Assembly (NCBI GenBank): GCA_036522155.1
Contig: DATDGI010000227.1
Location: forward strand, 29,897 to 93,896
Direction: 5' to 3'
DNA length: 64,000 bases
DNA from: UBA9676 sp036522155
Lineage (GTDB): Bacteria > Actinomycetota > Actinomycetes > Streptosporangiales > Streptosporangiaceae
This document shows, piece by piece, positions 19,359 to 28,262 of the stretch. Under the pieces are notes generated by a model. The model ran no database searches. It worked only from the letters and a program-made list of their open reading frames with translations, and had not been told where the DNA came from. Both the position numbers and the translations under genes were made by a program. Each line of letters starts with the position of its first letter. The first letter of the stretch is position 1.

Positions 19359-20161
19359 CCGGTCAGCTGCTGGCCGCCAGTCACGTCCAGGCGGACACCA
19401 CGTCGGTGCTGTTCTGGGTGCTGGCGATCGTCTCGGTGGCGGCCGCGATTGGCATGATCATGGCCCGGCGGGCGGTGCACTGCGCGGTGCTGCTGGCCGT
19501 GGTGATGCTCTGCCTGGCCGTCCTGTACGCGACCGCGGGCGCGCCGTTCCTGGCGTTCGTCCAGATCATCGTCTACACCGGCGCCGTGCTCATGCTGTTC
19601 CTGTTCGTCCTCATGATCGTCGGGGTGACGGCGATCGACGCGACCAGGGAGACCATCCCCGGCCAGCGGCTGTGGGCCGGGCTGGCCGCGATCGCGCTGC
19701 TGGTGCTGCTGATCCTGATCGTCGGCCATGCCGCGATCGGCCCGGCCAGCCCGGCCGGCGGCAACTACGGGGCGTTCAACGTGCAGCGGGTGGCCACCCT
19801 GATCTTCACCCGCTACTTCTACCCGTTCGAAGTCACCAGCGCGCTGCTGATCACCGCCGCGCTGGGGGCCATGGTGCTGGCCCACCGGGAACGGACCAGC
19901 CCCAAGCCGACCCAGCGGGACCTGTCCCAGCAGCGGATGGCGGGCCCGCACCCGGCGCCCCTGCCCGGGCCGGGCACCTACGCCCGGCACAACGCGGTGG
20001 ACTTCCCAGCCCTGCTGCCCGACGGCAGCCCGGCCGAGCTGTCGGTCAGCCCGGTGCTGGCCCGGCGCGGCGGCGGCCAGCCGGTGCCAGGCGGCGGCCA
20101 GGCAGGCCTGCCGCCCGGTGAACCAGCGGAGGCCGACGGGAAGGGGGATGACAGGCCATGA
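19355..20161 (+). CDS. nuoJ: NADH-quinone oxidoreductase subunit J
   Basis: A membrane subunit with five hydrophobic segments in the first 175 residues and the signature FVQIIVYTGAVLMLFLFVLM near residue 68. The remaining 95 residues form a hydrophilic Pro/Gly-rich tail longer than in most NuoJ proteins. ATGA overlaps on both sides, with nuoI and nuoK. Confidence 0.94.
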   Translation: MTGQLLAASHVQADTTSVLFWVLAIVSVAAAIGMIMARRAVHCAVLLAVVMLCLAVLYATAGAPFLAFVQIIVYTGAVLMLFLFVLMIVGVTAIDATRETIPGQRLWAGLAAIALLVLLILIVGHAAIGPASPAGGNYGAFNVQRVATLIFTRYFYPFEVTSALLITAALGAMVLAHRERTSPKPTQRDLSQQRMAGPHPAPLPGPGTYARHNAVDFPALLPDGSPAELSVSPVLARRGGGQPVPGGGQAGLPPGEPAEADGKGDDRP

Positions 20162-20457
20162 GCCCGGGAAACTTCGTCGCGCTCGCCGCGATCCTGTTCG
20201 TGATCGGCGCGGTCGGGGTGCTGGTGCGCCGGAACGCGATCGTCATCTTCATGTGCATCGAGCTCATGCTGAACGCGGTCAACCTGGCGTTCGTGGGGTT
20301 CGCCCGGCTGCACGGCACGGTGGACGGGCAGGTGATCGCGTTCTTCGTGATGGTGGTCGCGGCCGCTGAGGTGGTCGTGGGGCTGGCGATCCTGATGACG
20401 ATCTTCCGTACCCGCAGGTCCGCGTCGGTCGACGACGCGAACCTGCTGAAGTATTGA
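20158..20457 (+). CDS. nuoK: NADH-quinone oxidoreductase subunit K
   Basis: A 99-residue antiporter-like subunit with three membrane helices and the conserved segment MCIELMLNAVNLAFVGFAR carrying the essential membrane Glu. Typical length. A 52-base gap with a repeated hairpin separates it from nuoL. Confidence 0.96.
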   Translation: MSPGNFVALAAILFVIGAVGVLVRRNAIVIFMCIELMLNAVNLAFVGFARLHGTVDGQVIAFFVMVVAAAEVVVGLAILMTIFRTRRSASVDDANLLKY

Positions 20458-20469
20458 CTCCGGCTGGCT

Positions 20470-20489
20470 CCGGGGAGTCCTTCCCCCGG
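20470..20489 (+). repeat. Intercistronic hairpin, copy 2 (nuoK-nuoL)
   Basis: CCGGGG-AGTCCTTC-CCCCGG forms a 6-bp stem between nuoK and nuoL. With flanks (20466-20492) it matches copy 1 at 11431-11457 with four mismatches in 27 bases. It may mark an mRNA processing or attenuation point before the large pump subunits. Confidence 0.45.
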
Positions 20490-20509
20490 GCCGACACAGA
20501 GGAGCTGCT

Positions 20510-22450
20510 GTGACAGGCAAGCTTGCTGCCCTGCACGCGGTGGTGCCGGGCACGGCCGTCCTGCCGGCCGTGGGGGTCCAGCGTGCGGCGTGGCTGCTGC
20601 TGGCCTTCCCGCTGGCCGGCGCGGCCGTGCTGCTGCTCGGCGGGCGGCGGGCCAACCGGTGGGGCCACCTGGTCGGTGTCGCCATGCCGCTGGCCGCGTT
20701 CGCCTACGGGGTGATCGCCTTCGTGGCCATGCTCGGCTACCCGGGCAGCCAGCGTGTCCGGGAACTCACGGTGTTCACCTGGATCCACGTGGCGCGGTTC
20801 AACGTGCCGGTGGGGCTGCGGCTCGACCAGCTGTCCATCTGCTTCGTCCTGCTGATCACCGGGGTCGGCTCGCTGATCCACATCTTTGCCGTCGGCTACA
20901 TGTCGCACGATCCCGAGCGGCGCCGCTTCTTCGGGTACATGAACCTGTTCGTGGCCTCGATGCTGCTGCTCGTGCTGGCCGACAACTACCTGGCGCTGTA
21001 CGCCGGGTGGGAGGGTGTCGGCCTGACCTCCTACCTGCTGATCGGCTTCTGGCAGTACAAACCGGCCGCGGCGGTCGCGGCCAAGAAGGCGTTCATCGCC
21101 AACCGGGTCGGTGACGCCGGCCTCTCGCTGGCGATCATGCTGATGTTCGCCGAGTTCGGCTCGGTGTCCTTCACCGGTGTGTTCGGCCAGATCGGCCACG
21201 CCAGCCATGGCGTTGCCACCGCGATCGGCCTGCTGCTGCTGCTGGGTGCCTGCGGCAAGTCGGCCCAGCTTCCGTTGCAGTCCTGGCTGCTGGACGCGAT
21301 GGAGGGCCCCACCCCGGTCTCCGCCCTCATCCACGCGGCCACCATGGTCACCGCCGGGGTCTACCTGATCGTCCGGTCCGGCCCGATCTTCGACTTCTCG
21401 CCGACCGCCCGGCTGGTGGTCACCATCGTGGGCGCGGCGACGCTGCTGTTCGGCGCGATCATCAGCTGTGCCAAGGACGACATCAAGAAGGCCCTGGCCG
21501 GCTCGACGATGAGCCAGATCGGCTACATGTTCCTGGCCGCCGGGCTCGGGCCGCCCGGGTACCCGTTCGCGATCGCGCTGCTGCTCGCGCACGGATTCTT
21601 CAAGGCCGGCCTGTTCCTCGGCGCGGGCTCCATCAAGCACGAGATGAACGACGAGGTGGACATGCGCCGCTTCGGCGGGCTGCGCTCGGTCATGCCGGTC
21701 ACCTTCGTCACGTTCGGGGTCTGTTACCTGGCGATCATCGGCATCCCGCCGTTCTCCGGCTTCTTCGCCAAGGACACGGTCATCGACGCCGCGTTCAGCA
21801 AGGGGGGCACATCCGGCTGGATCCTCGGGATGGCGGCGCTGATCGGGGCCGGCCTCACCGCGTTCTACATGACCCGGCTGATGTTCATGACGTTCGCCGG
21901 GGAACGCCGGTGGCATCCCGACGCCCACCCGCACGAAGTGCCGCCGGTCATGACCTCACCGATGGTCCTGCTCGCGATCGGGGCATTTGCCTTCGGGGCG
22001 TACGAGATTCTCGGCGACCGGCTCGCCCATTTCCTGGGCCCGGTGACCGGCTACATCCCGGCCGAGCCGCCGGTGTTCAGCGCGGCCGGGATCACGGCGC
22101 TAGGGCTGGCGGTCGTGGGGGTCGCGGGCGCGTGGGCGCTGTACGGGCGCCGCCCGGTACCCGTCACAGCCCCGGCCGCCCGGTTCCCGGTCACCGCCGC
22201 CCGCCGGGACCTGTACGGCGACGCGGTCAACGAGTCGCTGCTGATGCGGCCCGGCCAGTGGCTGACCCGGCTGTCGGTGTACTTCGACAACCGGGGCGTT
22301 GACGGCCTGGTCAATACCGTCGCCGCCACCGTCGGCGGCACCTCCGGACGGGTGCGCCGGATCCAGACCGGCTTCGTCCGCACCTATGCCCTGTCCATGT
22401 TCATCGGTGCGGTGCTGCTGGTGGGCGCGCTGCTGCTGGTCCGGATCTGA
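20510..22450 (+). CDS. nuoL: NADH-quinone oxidoreductase subunit L (proton pump)
   Basis: The 646-residue antiporter-like subunit with about 16 membrane segments and the long lateral helix at its C-terminus. NYLALYAGWEGVGLTSYLLI near residue 158 and DAMEGPTPVSALIHAATMV near 262 are diagnostic Mrp/NuoL motifs. GTG start with GAGGAG about six bases upstream. Confidence 0.95.
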   Translation: MTGKLAALHAVVPGTAVLPAVGVQRAAWLLLAFPLAGAAVLLLGGRRANRWGHLVGVAMPLAAFAYGVIAFVAMLGYPGSQRVRELTVFTWIHVARFNVPVGLRLDQLSICFVLLITGVGSLIHIFAVGYMSHDPERRRFFGYMNLFVASMLLLVLADNYLALYAGWEGVGLTSYLLIGFWQYKPAAAVAAKKAFIANRVGDAGLSLAIMLMFAEFGSVSFTGVFGQIGHASHGVATAIGLLLLLGACGKSAQLPLQSWLLDAMEGPTPVSALIHAATMVTAGVYLIVRSGPIFDFSPTARLVVTIVGAATLLFGAIISCAKDDIKKALAGSTMSQIGYMFLAAGLGPPGYPFAIALLLAHGFFKAGLFLGAGSIKHEMNDEVDMRRFGGLRSVMPVTFVTFGVCYLAIIGIPPFSGFFAKDTVIDAAFSKGGTSGWILGMAALIGAGLTAFYMTRLMFMTFAGERRWHPDAHPHEVPPVMTSPMVLLAIGAFAFGAYEILGDRLAHFLGPVTGYIPAEPPVFSAAGITALGLAVVGVAGAWALYGRRPVPVTAPAARFPVTAARRDLYGDAVNESLLMRPGQWLTRLSVYFDNRGVDGLVNTVAATVGGTSGRVRRIQTGFVRTYALSMFIGAVLLVGALLLVRI

Positions 22451-22466
22451 GGGAGGCGGAATCGCG

Positions 22467-24146
22467 ATGAGCACGTTTCCCTGGCTGACCGTCACGATGG
22501 CGATCCCGGCCGCGGGCGCACTGGCGCTGGCGGTCATGCCCGGCGCCGCCGCGGGTGCCAGCGAGGCCGACAACCACGCCCGCAACGTCATCGTCAAGCG
22601 GGCGGCGCTGGGGGTGTCGCTGCTCACGCTGGCGGTGACGATCGGGATGATCGTCAGCTTCACGCCGGGCGGGCCCGCCTTCCAGTTCACCCAGACCTAC
22701 CAGTGGATACCGCAGTTCGGCATCCACTACGCGGTCGGGGTGGACGGCATTGGGCTGGTGCTGATCGGCATGACCGCGGTGCTGATGCCGGTGGTCGTGC
22801 TGGCCTCGTGGAACGACGCCGATCCGCCCCCCGTCACCGCCGATGATGGCGGCCCGGCCGGCGCGGCCCCCGCCCCCGCCCGGCCCCGGCACAGCGTCAA
22901 GACCTACTTCGTCTGGATGCTGCTGCTCGAGGCGATGGTGATCGGGATTTTCGCGGCTACCGACGTCTTCCTTTTCTATGTGCTGTTCGAGGCCATGCTG
23001 ATCCCGATGTATTTCATGATCGGCAGTTACGGTGTCGGGCAGCGCCAGTACGCGGCGGTGAAGTTCCTGCTCTACAGCCTGCTGGGCGGCCTGCTCATGC
23101 TGGCCGCGGTGATCGCGCTGTACGTGTACTCCACTCAGGGCGGGCGCCAGGGCACGTTCCTGTTCAGCCAGCTGATCCACCTCGCGCTCAGCCCGGACGC
23201 CCAGCGGTGGCTGTTCCTCGGGTTCTTCATCGCCTTCGCGATCAAGGCGCCGCTGTGGCCGTTCCACACCTGGCTGCCCGACGCGGCGACGTCGGCCCAG
23301 CCCGGCGCGGCCGTGCTGCTGGTCGGTGTGCTCGACAAGGTCGGGACGTTCGGCATGATCCGGTACTGCCTGGAACTGTTCCCGTCGGCGGCCCGCTATT
23401 TCACTCCGGTGGTGCTGGTGATGGCGGTGGTCGGGATCCTGTACGGGGCGATCGTGGCCATCGGCCAGCGGGACATGAAGCGGCTGATCGCCTATACCTC
23501 GATCTCCCACTTCGGCCTGATCGCGCTCGGCATCTTCGTGCTGACCAGCCAGGGCCAGTCGGGCGCGACGCTCTACATGGTCAACCACGGCTTCGCCACC
23601 GGCGCGCTGTTCCTGATCGCCGGGTTCCTGATCGTGCGGCGGCGCTCCCACCTCATCTCCGACTACGGCGGGGTGCAGAAGGTGGCACCGCTGCTGGCCG
23701 GGCTGTTCCTGGTGGCGGGCCTGGCTGGCCTGTCGCTGCCGGGCCTGTCCACGTTCGTCAGCGAGTTCCTGGTGCTGGTCGGCACGTTCACCAAGTACAA
23801 GGCGGCCGCGGTGGCGGCCACCATCGCGGTCATCCTGTCGGCCATCTACATCCTGTGGATGTACCAGCGCACCATGACCGGGCCGGTCCGGGACGAGGTC
23901 GCCCATTTCAGTGACCTCAAGGCCAGGGAGCTGTGGGCGGTCGGGCCGCTGATCGCGCTGATCATCGTGTTCGGCGTCTACCCGCAGCCGCTGCTGAACA
24001 TCATCAACCCGGCCGTCCACCGGACGCTGGTGCAGGTGCATGCGACCGACCCGGTGCCACCCCATCCCAGCTCCGAGCTGGCCATCCATACCGGCAAGAA
24101 TGCGAGCGGCAAGGTGATCGTGATCAAGAAGGTGGTGGCCCCATGA
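22467..24146 (+). CDS. nuoM: NADH-quinone oxidoreductase subunit M (proton pump)
   Basis: I start at ATG 22467, 16 bases past the nuoL stop with GGGAGG upstream, giving 559 residues; the frame is open upstream but overlaps nuoL there. Fourteen or so hydrophobic segments; LFYVLFEAMLIPMYFMIGSY near residue 170 contains the conserved Glu, and KAPLWPFHTWLPDA near 262 is the family signature. ATGA overlap with nuoN. Confidence 0.95.
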   Translation: MSTFPWLTVTMAIPAAGALALAVMPGAAAGASEADNHARNVIVKRAALGVSLLTLAVTIGMIVSFTPGGPAFQFTQTYQWIPQFGIHYAVGVDGIGLVLIGMTAVLMPVVVLASWNDADPPPVTADDGGPAGAAPAPARPRHSVKTYFVWMLLLEAMVIGIFAATDVFLFYVLFEAMLIPMYFMIGSYGVGQRQYAAVKFLLYSLLGGLLMLAAVIALYVYSTQGGRQGTFLFSQLIHLALSPDAQRWLFLGFFIAFAIKAPLWPFHTWLPDAATSAQPGAAVLLVGVLDKVGTFGMIRYCLELFPSAARYFTPVVLVMAVVGILYGAIVAIGQRDMKRLIAYTSISHFGLIALGIFVLTSQGQSGATLYMVNHGFATGALFLIAGFLIVRRRSHLISDYGGVQKVAPLLAGLFLVAGLAGLSLPGLSTFVSEFLVLVGTFTKYKAAAVAATIAVILSAIYILWMYQRTMTGPVRDEVAHFSDLKARELWAVGPLIALIIVFGVYPQPLLNIINPAVHRTLVQVHATDPVPPHPSSELAIHTGKNASGKVIVIKKVVAP

Positions 24147-25771
24147 CGGCGCTCGCAGCGGCCGCCATCGTCCCGGCACACGCGGGCTACCCGCGGCTGC
24201 TCGCCGCGGTCACCACCATCACCCCGCCCAGCATCGAGTACCGGCAGTTGCTGCCGATGCTGCTGGTCTTCGGGGTGGCCGTGGCCGGTGTGCTGGTAGA
24301 GGCGTTCGTTCCCCGCCAGCGGCGCCGGGTCGTGCAGCTGGCGCTGGCCCTGGCCGGGCTGGCCGCGGCGTTCGCGCTCATCATCGTGGTGGCCGCGACG
24401 TCCTCGCTGTTCGCCCACGGCCGTCCCGGCCACCTGGCGGCGATGGGCGCGGTGGGGGTGGACGGCCCGACGCTGTTCATCCAGGGCACCATCTGCGTGC
24501 TCGCCTTCGCCAGCGTGCTGCTGCTCGCCGAGTCCGGGCAGGCGGGCGGCCACTTCGTGGCCCAGGCGGCCGCCGTGCCCGGCAGCGCTGAGGAGCGGGA
24601 GGGGGTGCTGGCCGGGGCCAGCCACACCGAGGTCTACCCGCTCACCATGTTCGCCGTCGGCGGCATGCTGCTCTTCCCGGCCGCGAACGACCTGCTCACT
24701 ATGTTCGTGGCGCTGGAAGTGCTGTCGCTGCCGCTGTACCTGCTGTGCGGGCTCGCCCGCCGCAGGCGCCTGCTGTCGCAGGAGGCGGCCATGAAGTACT
24801 TCCTGCTCGGCGCGTTCTCATCGGCCTTCTTCCTGTTCGGCGTGGCCATGCTCTACGGCTACGCGGGCTCGGTGAACCTGGGCGCGATCGCGGCCGCGGC
24901 CGGGTCGGACGTGGGCAGCTCGACCCTGCTCTATGCGGGCATCGCGCTGCTCGGGATCGGCCTGCTGTTCAAGATCGGCGCGGTGCCGTTCCAGAGCTGG
25001 AAGCCGGACGTCTACCAGGGCGCCCCCACCCCGGTGACCGCGCTGATGGCGTCGTGCACCGTGGTCGCCGCGTTCGGCGCCCTGCTGCGCGTGTTCTACG
25101 TCGCGTTCGGCCAGCTCACCTGGGACTGGCGGCCCGCCCTGTGGACGGTGGCCATCCTCACCATGCTGGCCGGCGCGATCATCGCCATCACCCAGACCGA
25201 CGTCAAGCGGCTGCTGGCCTACTCCTCCATCGCGCACGGCGGTTTCGTGCTCACCGGCGTCGTGGCCGCGACCGTGGCCGGCCTGTCCAGCACCTTGTTC
25301 TATCTGGCCGTGTACGGGTTCACCACTATCGGCGCGTTCGCGGTGGTGACCCTGGTGCGCGACCCGGCCGGGGAGGCCAACCACCTGTCCAAGTGGGCGG
25401 GCCTGGGCCGGCGGTCGCCACTGGTCGCCGGGGTGTTCGCCTTCTTCCTGCTGGCGTTCGCCGGCATCCCGCTGACCAGCGGTTTCATCGGCAAGTTCGC
25501 GGTCTTCCAGGCGGCCATCGCGGGCGGGGCGCTGCCGCTGGTCATCGTCGGCGTGCTGTCCAGCGCGATCGCCGCGTTCTTCTACGTGCGGGTGATCGTG
25601 CTGATGTTCTTCAGCGAGCCCGCGCCGGACGGCCCGGCCGTGATCAGGCCCGGCCTGTTCACCGGCGCCGCGGTCGCTTTTGGGGCGGTCACCACCCTGG
25701 TCTTCGGGATCGTGCCTGGGCCGCTGCTGAACCTGGCGAACCATGCCGCCTCGCATCTGTTCGTCCGCTGA
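24143..25771 (+). CDS. nuoN: NADH-quinone oxidoreductase subunit N (proton pump)
   Basis: The 542-residue third antiporter-like subunit starts at ATG 24143 inside the nuoM stop. Motifs include FVALEVLSLPLYLLCGL near residue 190 and GAVPFQSWKPDVYQGAPTPV near 283. This is the last nuo gene; a 78-base gap follows before the polyprenyl diphosphate synthase gene on the same strand. Confidence 0.95.
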   Translation: MTALAAAAIVPAHAGYPRLLAAVTTITPPSIEYRQLLPMLLVFGVAVAGVLVEAFVPRQRRRVVQLALALAGLAAAFALIIVVAATSSLFAHGRPGHLAAMGAVGVDGPTLFIQGTICVLAFASVLLLAESGQAGGHFVAQAAAVPGSAEEREGVLAGASHTEVYPLTMFAVGGMLLFPAANDLLTMFVALEVLSLPLYLLCGLARRRRLLSQEAAMKYFLLGAFSSAFFLFGVAMLYGYAGSVNLGAIAAAAGSDVGSSTLLYAGIALLGIGLLFKIGAVPFQSWKPDVYQGAPTPVTALMASCTVVAAFGALLRVFYVAFGQLTWDWRPALWTVAILTMLAGAIIAITQTDVKRLLAYSSIAHGGFVLTGVVAATVAGLSSTLFYLAVYGFTTIGAFAVVTLVRDPAGEANHLSKWAGLGRRSPLVAGVFAFFLLAFAGIPLTSGFIGKFAVFQAAIAGGALPLVIVGVLSSAIAAFFYVRVIVLMFFSEPAPDGPAVIRPGLFTGAAVAFGAVTTLVFGIVPGPLLNLANHAASHLFVR

Positions 25772-25849
25772 TGACCGGGCCGCGTCTTGGTGGTCGCGCC
25801 GCCGCATGACACCCTGGTGGCACGGCGCGCACGACGACTGGGAGCCCGA

Positions 25850-26845
25850 GTGATCACAGCTGTTCCTGTGGAGCTGGCCGACACCTCGCTGGCGGCGGAG
25901 GTAAAGGCGGGCCTGGCCGAGGTCGAGGAGGCCTTGCGGGCGGCGGTGCAGACCGAGGAGGCCCTGCTCGCGTCGGCGTCACGGCATCTCATCGACGCTG
26001 GCGGCAAGCGCTTCCGTGCCACCCTGGTCCTGCTGGCGGCCCAGTTCGGCAACGCGGCCGATGAGCGGATCGTGCCGGCCGCGGTCGCCATCGAGCTGAC
26101 CCACCTGGCCACCCTCTATCACGACGATGTGATGGACGAGGCGCTGGTCCGGCGCGGTCACGAGAGCGCGAACTCCCGGTGGAGCAACATGATCGCGATC
26201 CTCACCGGGGACTTCCTGTTCGCCCGCGCCTCCCGGATCGTGTCCGATCTGGGCGCCGAGGCGATCCGCATCCAGGCGGATACCTTCACCCAGCTGGTCA
26301 GCGGGCAGATAGCCGAGACGGTAGGCCCGGCGCCGGGAAGCGACCCGCTGGCGCACTACCTGCGGGTGGTGCGGGACAAGACCGGGTCGCTCATCGCCAC
26401 CGCCGGCCGGTTCGGGGCGATGTTCGCCGGGGCACCGCCGGCCGTGGTGACCCGGGTCACCACGGCCTGCCAGGCCATCGGGGTGGCCTTCCAGCTGTCC
26501 GACGACATCCTCGACGTCACCAGCGACTCGGCCGAGTCGGGCAAGACCCCAGGCACTGACCTGCGGGAAGGGGTCCGGTCGCTGCCGGTGCTGCACGCTC
26601 TGCGCTCGGCCGACCCGGCGGGCGGGCGACTCCGGCAGCTGCTCACCTCGGCCGACCTGACCGACCCGGAGCTGCATGCCGAGGCGCTCACGCTGCTGCG
26701 CGCCCACCCGGCGATGGCAGCGGCACGCGCGGACCTGCGGCAATGGGCGGAGACCGCCACCGATCAGGTGGCCGGGCTGCCCGACGTCCCGGCCCGGGCG
26801 GCCTTCGAGGCGCTCTGCGACTACGTCGTGCGCCGCACCAGCTGA
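25850..26845 (+). CDS. Polyprenyl diphosphate synthase (probable menaquinone side-chain synthase)
   Basis: Trans-isoprenyl diphosphate synthase. From GTG 25850 (GGGAG about six bases upstream) it has 331 residues. The two Asp-rich motifs are HDDVMDEA near residue 89 and LSDDILDVTSD near 215; GGKRFRATLVLL is the N-terminal substrate-binding block. Being downstream of menG, the menJ-like gene and nuoA-N, it most likely makes the isoprenoid tail of menaquinone; product length cannot be read reliably. GTG 25787 is an alternative start without a better ribosome-binding site. A perfect palindrome follows at 26864. Confidence 0.87.
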   Translation: MITAVPVELADTSLAAEVKAGLAEVEEALRAAVQTEEALLASASRHLIDAGGKRFRATLVLLAAQFGNAADERIVPAAVAIELTHLATLYHDDVMDEALVRRGHESANSRWSNMIAILTGDFLFARASRIVSDLGAEAIRIQADTFTQLVSGQIAETVGPAPGSDPLAHYLRVVRDKTGSLIATAGRFGAMFAGAPPAVVTRVTTACQAIGVAFQLSDDILDVTSDSAESGKTPGTDLREGVRSLPVLHALRSADPAGGRLRQLLTSADLTDPELHAEALTLLRAHPAMAAARADLRQWAETATDQVAGLPDVPARAAFEALCDYVVRRTS

Positions 26846-26863
26846 CCCGGCCCGTCGCGAACC

Positions 26864-26879
26864 CCAGCGCCGGCGCTGG
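26864..26879. terminator. Bidirectional terminator-like palindrome between converging genes
   Basis: CCAGCGCCGGCGCTGG is a perfect 16-base palindrome in the 34-base gap between the polyprenyl synthase stop (plus) and the GntR stop (minus). Its position between convergent genes suits a two-way terminator. No T-tract is present. Confidence 0.5.
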
Positions 26880-27530
26880 TCACCGTGGCATCGTGGCGGC
26901 GGAGAGCGCCTGAAAGGCCTGGATGACGCTCTGCAGGTGCTCGTGCATGGCCTGTTCGGCCTCGCCGGGCTTATGCGCGGTGATCGCTGCGACAATCGTC
27001 TCGTGCTGCGGCAGTGAAACAGTCGGCCGCCCCGGCACCAGGGACAGCGAGAACTGGTGCCGGACGGTCTGGTCACGGAGCTGGCGGAGCAGACGGGATG
27101 CCGTCTCGTGGGCCGCGATGTCGCGGATCGTGGCGTGCAAACGGGCGTTGAGGTCGCTATAGGCCAGCAGCTCCGATTTCGCGACGGCGGTGCGCATGTC
27201 CTTGACGATCCCGCGCAGCATGGCTGCTTCCGCCCTGCTGACGCGTTCCGCGGCGCGTGCGGCCAGGTGGCCTTCGAGCAGGACGCGGATTTCGGTGATC
27301 TCGATGGCCTCGGCCAGGGATACCTCGCGGACGCGGGCCCCGCGGTTCCGCTGGAACTCGACCAGGCCCTGGGCCGACAGTTCCTGCAGGGCGGCGCGGA
27401 GGATGAACCTGGATGTGCCGAAGCGCTCGCACAGGTCGATCTCGACGAGCCGCTGCCGTGGTGCGAATTCCCCGTTCAGTATGGCCGCGCGAAGGGCCTC
27501 GGTCACGGCCCGCTTCGGGTCCTCCGGCAA
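26880..27530 (-). CDS. GntR-family (FadR/FCD type) transcriptional regulator, paralogue 1
   Basis: I start at TTG 27530 because AAGGAG lies four bases upstream and the protein then matches its paralogue at 58917; this gives 216 residues. Residues 5-70 are the winged helix (ERFGTSRFILRAALQELSAQ); the remainder is an all-helical FCD ligand domain. Identity to the 58917 protein is roughly 70% by eye, including the recognition helix, so both probably bind the same operator. It is divergent from the ABC importer operon. Its promoter (-35 TTGACA, 18-base spacer, -10 TACGTT) carries the shared motif ATYGTTGACANT, suggesting autoregulation. Confidence 0.88.
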   Translation of the reverse strand: MPEDPKRAVTEALRAAILNGEFAPRQRLVEIDLCERFGTSRFILRAALQELSAQGLVEFQRNRGARVREVSLAEAIEITEIRVLLEGHLAARAAERVSRAEAAMLRGIVKDMRTAVAKSELLAYSDLNARLHATIRDIAAHETASRLLRQLRDQTVRHQFSLSLVPGRPTVSLPQHETIVAAITAHKPGEAEQAMHEHLQSVIQAFQALSAATMPR

Positions 27531-27668
27531 GGTGCTCCTTCCCGTCCGCAGGCCGCCCGCCGGGACCCGGCCCTCCACCGGCCGGTGACGTCGCGGGCCG
27601 TCACCCGGCCCCCTCGATGGGCGGGGACCAGCCGCATCGACATGTAGGTACGCCGGCTTCCGTCTGGC

Positions 27669-27702
27669 AACGTAAGCCAGTGCGAGCGATATTGTCAACG
27701 AT
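27669..27702 (-). promoter_or_regulatory. GntR-1 promoter with operator a overlapping the -35 box
   Basis: Read on the minus strand: ATCGTTGACAAT (27702-27691) contains -35 TTGACA (27698-27693), then an 18-base spacer and -10 TACGTT (27674-27669). The 12-base motif is identical to one at 57586-57597. The half-sites ATCGT and ACAAT flank a TG centre, a short near-dyad typical of FadR-type GntR operators. Confidence 0.65.
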
Positions 27703-27835
27703 CCGTGATGCTCTGACCTCGGCGTCTCGGTACCCGTCCCTCCCCTGTGCCACGCCTGCCCTGGCCGGTTGCAGCCACGTAGCCGACCGCTAGGGGGCAG
27801 TACCCGGATCGCTGCTGGAGAGCAAAGGCCGCAAG

Positions 27836-27868
27836 ATTGTTGACAGTACTCGCCGGCAAGTCTAGGTT
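27836..27868 (+). promoter_or_regulatory. ABC-importer promoter with operator b overlapping the -35 box
   Basis: ATTGTTGACAGT (27836-27847) contains -35 TTGACA (27840-27845), followed by an exact 17-base spacer and -10 TAGGTT (27863-27868). It points towards the binding-protein gene and lies 145 bases from operator a. Confidence 0.65.
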
Positions 27869-28262
27869 CTCCGCAGAACGTCCCGGTCTGGCGCGCGATG
27901 AAGCGCGGGGAGCCCCGGAGGCTGAGCAGGCATGGCCAGATCGCCACGGCTGGCCTCGCGGGAATGCGTCACAAGTGAATAAATTTCTGCATTGCGCATA
28001 GTCGTACGCGAAGCGCACACTGGCTATGCTTCTCGCAGCACCTGATCTTGAGCTGAGCGTTGGTTCGAGGCGGGCCCGGGACGCCGGCGTGACGCGGGCG
28101 CCGACGTCGAGGGAACGGAATGGAACGTCAGGAAGCGCGCGGGGTGGCCACCGAGGATCTGCCGGTCAGCCGCCGCTCCCTGGTGAGGGGACTGGCTTCG
28201 GCTCGGTTGCCGCGGTGCGGTCCCGCCTCTGCGACAGGACCTCACGAGGAGATCGATGACAT

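Larger units (their letters stand above)
27531..28262. other. Divergent regulatory region between GntR-1 and the ABC importer operon
   Basis: This 732-base gap holds two copies of the shared GntR motif (27691-27702 and 27836-27847) and one strong promoter towards each side. The 390 bases after the rightward promoter, up to the binding-protein start at 28263, contain no gene I can support; a frame at 28026-28259 lacks recognisable sequence. TCACAAGTGA at about 27969 is a further small palindrome. Confidence 0.55.

Noticed and set aside
20279..21934. A 551-codon minus-strand open frame across nuoK-nuoL, and similar ones opposite nuoM (22401-24179)
   Set aside because: Asp/His/Arg/Gln-rich shadow sequence opposite membrane-helix codons; no recognisable protein.
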